Origin: Cycloclasticus sp.
Lineage (GTDB): Bacteria > Pseudomonadota > Gammaproteobacteria > Methylococcales > Cycloclasticaceae
DNA length: 64,000 bases
Direction: 5' to 3'
NCBI GenBank assembly: GCA_040743155.1
Contig: JBFLJU010000001.1
Span: 930,001-994,000, forward strand
The notes beneath the pieces were generated by a model. It was not told the origin of the DNA. It saw only the letters and a list, made by a program, of their open reading frames with translations, and did not search any database. Positions within the stretch are counted from its first letter, which is position 1. The number at the start of each line of letters is the position of its first letter. Both the position numbers and the translations under genes were made by a program. This document shows positions 59,048 to 64,000 of the stretch, in pieces.

Positions 59048-59692
59048 ATGCGCTTGCTTAAATCACTGTTTGGTGGTGGCGATAAGTCACCACCGACAGC
59101 GCCAATAGAATCACCAAAAGATTTACATATTGGCGATATGCTGAAAATGGAGTTTGCCGAGCAAGCCTTGATTTCTGCGCAAACCTTAAAAGTGTCCGAA
59201 CAGCTGTTTTATGACGTAAGCCAGGTTGAGAATGGTAAAGTCGTTTCCATCATGAGCGGCGCCGAGCAGCGGGTTTTGCTTTCCACCAGTAGCGTCAACC
59301 CTAATAGGCCGTTGGAAGTGGCGGTTGCGATATTACCGGACAAGGTTTTTGAGCTGTTTAATCGACAACAGTTCGTGGCTATTTTTGATGAACCTGACAA
59401 TACCAATCATCGTCTAAAACGCAAAGCCAAGACTGGTGAACTGAATGAGCTGGAAGGTTTTATTGCTAGCTCTTATTATCAAGAGCGTACTAATGAGGCT
59501 TATCGCAGTCAGAAAGATTGCCGTAACAAAACCTTAGATGAATCTGATTGGCTTGGCTTTGATTATAAGTTGATGGTGAGCGATGACCGTCAACACGCCA
59601 TTCGTATTGAAATTTATGATGGTGGTCGTACCGATGTTTATTTAATTGCTTACTTGGCGTTAAGCAAAGTCGAAGAATACTTTCTAGCTTAA
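59048..59692 (+). CDS. YjfK-like DUF2491 protein
   Basis: 214 aa, soluble, no signal peptide. MRLLKSLFGGGDKSPP is a short basic/Gly start; later blocks include YDVSQVENGKVVSIMSGAEQ and RQHAIRIEIYDGGRTDVYL. Family and order match yjfK of E. coli. Function unknown; position 2 bp after pspA suggests a partner in the same membrane-stress process. Confidence 0.8.
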   Translation: MRLLKSLFGGGDKSPPTAPIESPKDLHIGDMLKMEFAEQALISAQTLKVSEQLFYDVSQVENGKVVSIMSGAEQRVLLSTSSVNPNRPLEVAVAILPDKVFELFNRQQFVAIFDEPDNTNHRLKRKAKTGELNELEGFIASSYYQERTNEAYRSQKDCRNKTLDESDWLGFDYKLMVSDDRQHAIRIEIYDGGRTDVYLIAYLALSKVEEYFLA

Positions 59693-59696
59693 TGAT

Positions 59697-60017
59697 ATGA
59701 CTGTTAAACCACCTCGTTCGGCCAGTTGGTCAAAATCAGACAAGAGCATACGCGCGGTTCAGGTGATATTTGAATTAGGTTTAGAGCCGTCGCGAATCTT
59801 ACGTATTCAAGCAATTGAGCAAGATTTAAGCCCCTCTGATTATATCCGCGAGATTATTGGTTTACCGCGTAAAAAACCGATACGGCCTCGACTTAGCATT
59901 AGTTTGTCGGCTGAAGATTATCAAATACTGGGCAAGCGTTATCAGTTAATGGCTGATGAGAAAGAACTAATCCGCGGCAAAATAAAGCAAGAACTCCTTA
60001 AAATCACAAAAAAATGA
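59697..60017 (+). CDS. Small basic protein, possible ribbon-helix-helix-like
   Basis: 106 aa, not recognised. Central EQDLSPSDYIREIIGLPRKK and PRLSISLSAEDYQILGKRY suggest two helix-strand units of the kind seen in RHH DNA-binding proteins, and it is rich in Lys/Arg. It has no strong ribosome site and starts 4 bp after the DUF2491 gene, so it is probably coupled. A regulator role is only inference. Confidence 0.6.
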   Translation: MTVKPPRSASWSKSDKSIRAVQVIFELGLEPSRILRIQAIEQDLSPSDYIREIIGLPRKKPIRPRLSISLSAEDYQILGKRYQLMADEKELIRGKIKQELLKITKK

Positions 60018-60060
60018 GTCATCGGCTATGGCATTAAAAACGTATCTGTTAGGCTGATTT

Positions 60061-61155
60061 ATGGGTTTTATATTTAGCTATTTTGCAAAAAGACGGCGCC
60101 GAGTAGGGCTCCGCATTCAGTATAATTTAGTTCATTCGATTATTAATTCATCACTGTTGTTAAGCGTTGTTTTTGCCCTGCACATAAGCTTGATGATGAT
60201 GTTTGAAGGCTTAAGCTTGGGTGATGCGACTTGGCTCACGCTTACCACCGCCTCGACGGTGGGTTATGGTGATATGTCGGCGAATACCACCGAGGGGCGC
60301 TTTGCCACGGTTTTTCTTATTTATCTGGGCGGTATTTTTATTTTAGCCAAAGTGGTCGGTGATTATTTTGATTATCGGTTAACTGTTCGTGATAAAAAAA
60401 CTAAAGGTCATTGGAGTTGGAGTATGCATAACCATATTGTTATCCTTAATAGCCCCACACACTCTGGGGAGCGTTATTTACAACGGCTGATAAAACAATT
60501 TAGAGCGTCGGCCGATTATAATGACACGGTTGTTTATTTATTGACCCGCCAATTTCCGCAGGGTTTGCCTGAATTTATTACTCAACTCGATGATGTTGTG
60601 CATTACTCAGGCGATCCGAGTAATCCAGAAGATTTGGCCGCTGTATGTGTTGCCGAAGCCAGTGATATTATTGTGCTGGCCAAAGATGAGCATGATGAAA
60701 GCTCGGACGGGCGTACCTTTGATATCTTGCATCGCTTAAAAGATTTAAAAGTGCAGGCCACGGTGCTGGCAGAATGTGTCGATGATACTAATCGACAGCG
60801 CTTAGCCGATGCGGGGGCTAATATTGTCATCCGGCCGATTCGCGCTTACCCTGAAATGATCGTTCGCGCCTTTGATGCGCCAGGTTCGGAGCGCATCATT
60901 GAAAATATGTTTAACAGTGATGACGATGAATACCGCCGCTATGATGTTGATATCACAGGTATGAGCTGGTGTGATATTGTTACGCGTTTAATTAGCCAAG
61001 ACGTTGGTATTGCCGTCGCTTATATTGATCGCGATAGCAGTGAGATGGTCTATAACCCACCGGCTCATAGCAAACCGAATATACAAGCACTCCTCACTAT
61101 TAGTAAGGAGTGTAATATGCACAGTAATGACGACGTGAAAGCACTGGTTTCATAG
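60061..61155 (+). CDS. Two-TM potassium channel with TrkA-N (RCK) domain
   Basis: 364 aa. TM1 about 28-48, pore loop with selectivity filter TVGYGD (66-71), TM2 about 83-100. Then an RCK/TrkA-N Rossmann domain begins near NHIVILNSPTHSGERYLQRLI (about 122), followed by DASDIIVLAKDEHDE-type and VLAECVDDTNRQRLADAGAN blocks. The nucleotide-binding glycine motif is atypical (NSPTHSGE for GxGxxG), so ligand control may differ. It may adjust K+ or membrane potential in envelope stress. Confidence 0.88.
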   Translation: MGFIFSYFAKRRRRVGLRIQYNLVHSIINSSLLLSVVFALHISLMMMFEGLSLGDATWLTLTTASTVGYGDMSANTTEGRFATVFLIYLGGIFILAKVVGDYFDYRLTVRDKKTKGHWSWSMHNHIVILNSPTHSGERYLQRLIKQFRASADYNDTVVYLLTRQFPQGLPEFITQLDDVVHYSGDPSNPEDLAAVCVAEASDIIVLAKDEHDESSDGRTFDILHRLKDLKVQATVLAECVDDTNRQRLADAGANIVIRPIRAYPEMIVRAFDAPGSERIIENMFNSDDDEYRRYDVDITGMSWCDIVTRLISQDVGIAVAYIDRDSSEMVYNPPAHSKPNIQALLTISKECNMHSNDDVKALVS

Positions 61156-61164
61156 GAGAAAACA

Positions 61165-62082
61165 TTGAAACAATATAATGTAAGGATATGGGGATACTTA
61201 ATTGTTCTGTTGCTCGTTGGCAGTGTGTTATCCGCTTGTAGTAACCGTTTCGAAGAACAATTACGCGACAATCATCAGCTCGTCTCTTCAGGCCTAAGTA
61301 ATTTGCAAGAGCAGTTGGACACCAAGCAATTAATCAATGGTTTATTAATTAATAAGTACGCCCGTGCATTAGAGCAACAAAAACCCGATTACGCGGATAT
61401 TGCCTCATTACTTAAGCTAGAAGCAAGCTCGCAAGGTAAAGCCTATACCGCACTCACAAAACGTCTTGCCGCAGTGAATCTGGTTCCCAGCAGCCAAGAA
61501 GAGGCTGCCGGTAGCCTACAAGAATTAAAGCTCATTTATGCGGCGGCGGACCCGTATGAATTTAATAACAGCCTGTCTGATGTTGTTAATACGCTTGCAG
61601 CCTTATCCGATGGCCAGTTAGCGGTGGTTAATGTTTCGGCTTCGCAACGCGCGAGCGCTCAACAAACCAACGCCTTGGTGGGTAACCCAGCTTATGGGAG
61701 CTGGAGCCAGAACAGTAGTGGGCAATCTCTTTGGGCGTGGTATGGCATGTATTCTATGTTCAGCAATGTCGTTGGCATGAATCGTTATTCTTATGGTGGC
61801 TGGGCATCACGGCCGCATTACAGCTATTACGGCAATTATGGGCGTAACCGCTGGGGTTCAAGTCAGGACGTTAATCGAAATTATAATTTGAGTCAGCGTA
61901 ACCCTACTCGTTATAACAAGCCCAGCGCAGCAACAAGAACGCGTTATGCAACAAGCTCCTCACGTTCGTCAAGTTATGGCGGTTCGTCATCAAAAACATC
62001 TTCTTCACGTAATAGCTCGTATGGCTCTAGTAGTCGAAGCTCATCCTATTCAAGTTCACGTAGCTTTCGCTCAGGCAAATAA
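61165..62082 (+). CDS. Uncharacterised lipoprotein with Ser/Tyr/Arg-rich C-terminus
   Basis: 305 aa, TTG start after AGGAG. Signal peptide with lipobox LSAC (Cys25). Residues 26-160 are helical (possible coiled coil); about 175-230 is Gly/Tyr/Trp-rich (YGMYSMFSNVVGMNRYSYGG); about 250-305 is low complexity, mostly Ser with Arg, Tyr and Gly. Asn follows the +1 Ser, giving no clear inner-membrane (Asp+2) signal, so outer membrane is likely. Family not recognised. Confidence 0.75.
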   Translation: MKQYNVRIWGYLIVLLLVGSVLSACSNRFEEQLRDNHQLVSSGLSNLQEQLDTKQLINGLLINKYARALEQQKPDYADIASLLKLEASSQGKAYTALTKRLAAVNLVPSSQEEAAGSLQELKLIYAAADPYEFNNSLSDVVNTLAALSDGQLAVVNVSASQRASAQQTNALVGNPAYGSWSQNSSGQSLWAWYGMYSMFSNVVGMNRYSYGGWASRPHYSYYGNYGRNRWGSSQDVNRNYNLSQRNPTRYNKPSAATRTRYATSSSRSSSYGGSSSKTSSSRNSSYGSSSRSSSYSSSRSFRSGK

Positions 62083-62094
62083 GGAGACAAAAAA

Positions 62095-62994
62095 ATGTTA
62101 ACCGATTTTATCAATGTAGACGTGAATCTGGCGCTGTATTACCTAGTGGATTTTTTAATTGCAGTGGCGTTATTAACGGCAATACGTTTTCTTGCCGGCT
62201 TAGTCAGTAATGTCTCCGCCACAAATGAAATTTCAGATAACGATAATAAAGCGTTTGGGGTCTCCCTGGCCGGTGCAATGATTGCCGTCAGTATTATGCT
62301 GATGGGGGTTGTTTCCGGTGATGCCGGTTACAATTTAGCCGACGAAGCGGTGAGCGTGGTTTTATTTGGCACTCTTGGTATCAGCTTAATGTGGGTAACC
62401 CGGATGGCTTTTGACCGCATTTCATTCCCAGGTCTCTCTATTCATGAGCAAATCATGAAGGGCAATATGGCGGCGAGCATTATTGATGCCTGTAACATGA
62501 TAGCCACGGCGATCATTATAAAGGGTGCAATGATCTGGGTAGATGGCGATATGCAGGCTGCACTGTTGGCGGTGGCGGTTAGTTTTTTTGCTTCACAAAT
62601 CATCATGGCGCTGGCCACATTATACCGAGTCAAAGTATATGAAAAGCGTCACGCAGGTGGTCAGCTACACACCGCGATTGAAAACAATAATATTGCCTTA
62701 GCGTTGCGCTTTAGTGCTTATCGCATAGGGCTAGCGATAGCCGTTAGCGCCGCTTTCAGCGTAGTTGAGTATGATGCCGATGCTTTCATATTTGTCTTCA
62801 GCTTGTGGTTTGCTGCAGCATTGCTGTTATTCGTTTTACTCACCTTAATTGCAATTGTGATGCGCTACGGTGTATTGCATAAGGTCAATGTGGGTGAAGA
62901 GGTGGGCCAACAAGGCAATATAGCGGTGGGTGCTATTGAAGGCAGTATTTATATTGTGGTGGGCCTGTTACTGGCTGGACTGATTGGCGCATAA
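62095..62994 (+). CDS. DUF350 (YjfL-like) membrane protein, duplicated domain
   Basis: 299 aa with about eight membrane helices. Two DUF350-type halves are seen: NVDVNLALYYLVDFLIAVALL to about 130, and a second from about 135 (IIDACNMIATAIIIKGAMIW) to the end (GSIYIVVGLLLAGLIGA). E. coli YjfL is a single-domain version beside yjfJ. GGAGA lies upstream of the ATG. Function unknown; DUF350 genes often accompany PspA and polyamine-linked ATP-grasp genes. Confidence 0.82.
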   Translation: MLTDFINVDVNLALYYLVDFLIAVALLTAIRFLAGLVSNVSATNEISDNDNKAFGVSLAGAMIAVSIMLMGVVSGDAGYNLADEAVSVVLFGTLGISLMWVTRMAFDRISFPGLSIHEQIMKGNMAASIIDACNMIATAIIIKGAMIWVDGDMQAALLAVAVSFFASQIIMALATLYRVKVYEKRHAGGQLHTAIENNNIALALRFSAYRIGLAIAVSAAFSVVEYDADAFIFVFSLWFAAALLLFVLLTLIAIVMRYGVLHKVNVGEEVGQQGNIAVGAIEGSIYIVVGLLLAGLIGA

Positions 62995-63173
62995 AAAGCA
63001 GCCCATGGCAGGCGACGTTAGCAAACAGGTAAGCTGAACGAAGCAATTTTAATAACGGCTATGTACACCTGTCAGATGACAGCTCCGTACTGCAGCAAAG
63101 CATTTTTAACTCTAACTCGCGATACCTCACCTTATAGTGAGAAATTTCACCGTTTAAATATGATTCAATCTTC
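62995..63173. other. Intergenic region between DUF350 and M50-like genes
   Basis: 179 bp without an ORF. CTGTCAGATGACAG (63069-63082) is a short palindrome and CTCACCTTATAGTGAG (63126-63141) another; either could be an operator or part of a terminator, but no T tract follows. Confidence 0.3.
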
Positions 63174-63836
63174 ATGCGCCTAACACCACGACAACGACTG
63201 CTGCTTTTTATTATCGCCGCTTTTATTGTTGATTATTTACCCTTCATCAATTTGCCATTTTTATGGAGTGAAACTTTTTTTCATGAAATCAGCCATGGCC
63301 TTGCCGCACTCTTCACAGGCGGCTCGATTGATAGTATTACGTTAAACTTTAATGGCTCTGGTCTTTGTACCACCCGTGGCGGGTCAGCTTTTATTATTAG
63401 TTTTTCAGGGTATGCCGGCAGTGCGCTGTGGGGGTTGCTGATTTATAGCGTTGCAGCAACACTATCTAAGCCGAGTGCAAAGGTGATGGTCGGCACCATG
63501 GTAGTCATGCTTGCGGTAACCTTATTATTATGGGCGCGTGACGTGTCGACTATTATTATATTGTTGGTATTATTATTGATGTACGCATTACCCTTGTATA
63601 AATCGCTTTGGTTTAGCGTCACGTTTTTTATTCAGCTGGTCGGTATTTTTGTATTACTGGACGCTATTCGCAGCCCACTGTATTTACTCGATGGACGTGA
63701 TCTTGGCGATGGCGCAAACTTAGCAAGCTATACTTGGTTACCGGAATTTTTTTGGGTCGCCTTATGGTTTACTATTGCGGCTAGTGGTTTAATTGTATTG
63801 TGGAAAAATGGAGTACCTAGACAATATTCAAATTGA
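63174..63836 (+). CDS. M50-like membrane metalloprotease
   Basis: 220 aa with five to six hydrophobic segments. HEISH (37-41, in ETFFHEISHGLAALFTGG) is the zinc-protease motif in a membrane setting, followed by FSGYAGSALWGLLIY as in small M50-family proteins. A late LLDGRDLGDG could supply the third ligand Asp. It stands 179 bp after the DUF350 gene on the same strand, so membership in the stress cluster is likely but not certain. Substrate unknown. Confidence 0.78.
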   Translation: MRLTPRQRLLLFIIAAFIVDYLPFINLPFLWSETFFHEISHGLAALFTGGSIDSITLNFNGSGLCTTRGGSAFIISFSGYAGSALWGLLIYSVAATLSKPSAKVMVGTMVVMLAVTLLLWARDVSTIIILLVLLLMYALPLYKSLWFSVTFFIQLVGIFVLLDAIRSPLYLLDGRDLGDGANLASYTWLPEFFWVALWFTIAASGLIVLWKNGVPRQYSN

Positions 63837-64000
63837 GCTGCCTCTTCTAGCTTGATAGATTCAAATTAGCTCGATGATAAGTAATTATTTGTGCTATTCG
63901 GACGATCATGCTTTTTATGACCAATAAACTTACTGGTTGCCCAGCGGCTCTTTCTGGCTAAATGACGTCAGTTTTTAATGTCTTAAAAAGCTTTTTATTA

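Overview
The window looks like the chromosome of a marine-type gammaproteobacterium with fairly low GC (by eye, near 40-45%). The gene order rpsB-tsf-pyrH-frr-uppS-cdsA-dxr-rseP-bamA-skp-lpxD-fabZ-lpxA-lpxB-rnhB-dnaE-accA-tilS-pyrG-kdsA-eno-ftsB-ispD-ispF-truD, then surE-pcm-yqaA-nlpD-rpoS, is a gammaproteobacterial backbone. A Thiotrichales/Piscirickettsiaceae-like host (Cycloclasticus or Methylophaga type) is my guess from gene content and order, not something proved here. No tRNA, rRNA or CRISPR array was seen.

Layout. (1) 1-3551: the end of an AddB-like nuclease and an AddA-like helicase-nuclease, a RecBCD-type repair pair. (2) 3538-8407: an arsenosugar-type cluster: a membrane VTT/DedA domain fused to a mercuric-reductase-like flavoprotein, radical SAM ArsS, arsenite methyltransferase ArsM and a family 2 glycosyltransferase. 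(3) 8400-11836, minus strand: map-glnD. (4) 12132-38636: a long, tightly packed plus-strand run for translation factors, envelope biogenesis (undecaprenyl-PP, CDP-DAG, MEP isoprenoids, Bam/Skp, lipid A, Kdo), DNA replication, fatty acid initiation and CTP synthesis. (5) 38646-43711: uppP, an Smr protein, and surE-pcm-yqaA-nlpD-rpoS. Here rpoS is broken by a one-base frameshift at 43028-43031. (6) 43819-49772: alaC, hom-thrC, recJ and a cold-shock protein.

(7) 49773-55726 is an accessory island. It holds a RAYT-type transposase with one catalytic His replaced, three copies of a non-coding repeat of about 220-380 bp, and two minus-strand genes between oppositely oriented repeat copies. The first gene encodes a protein with a C-terminal PD-(D/E)XK-like nuclease domain; the second encodes an AAA/STAND-like ATPase. 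Between them lies a sequence with the architecture of an integron attC site, so the nuclease-like gene looks like an integron cassette. This pair is the best candidate here for an undescribed (possibly defence) system.

(8) 55727-63836 is a polyamine/envelope-stress cluster: speD, a membrane-fused speE, then yjfI (DUF2170), a PspA/IM30 protein, DUF2491, a small basic protein, a two-TM potassium-channel-like protein with a TrkA-N domain, a Ser-rich lipoprotein, a DUF350 membrane protein and an M50-like membrane protease. It resembles the E. coli yjfIJKL group joined to polyamine synthesis. The last 164 bases carry no gene I can support.
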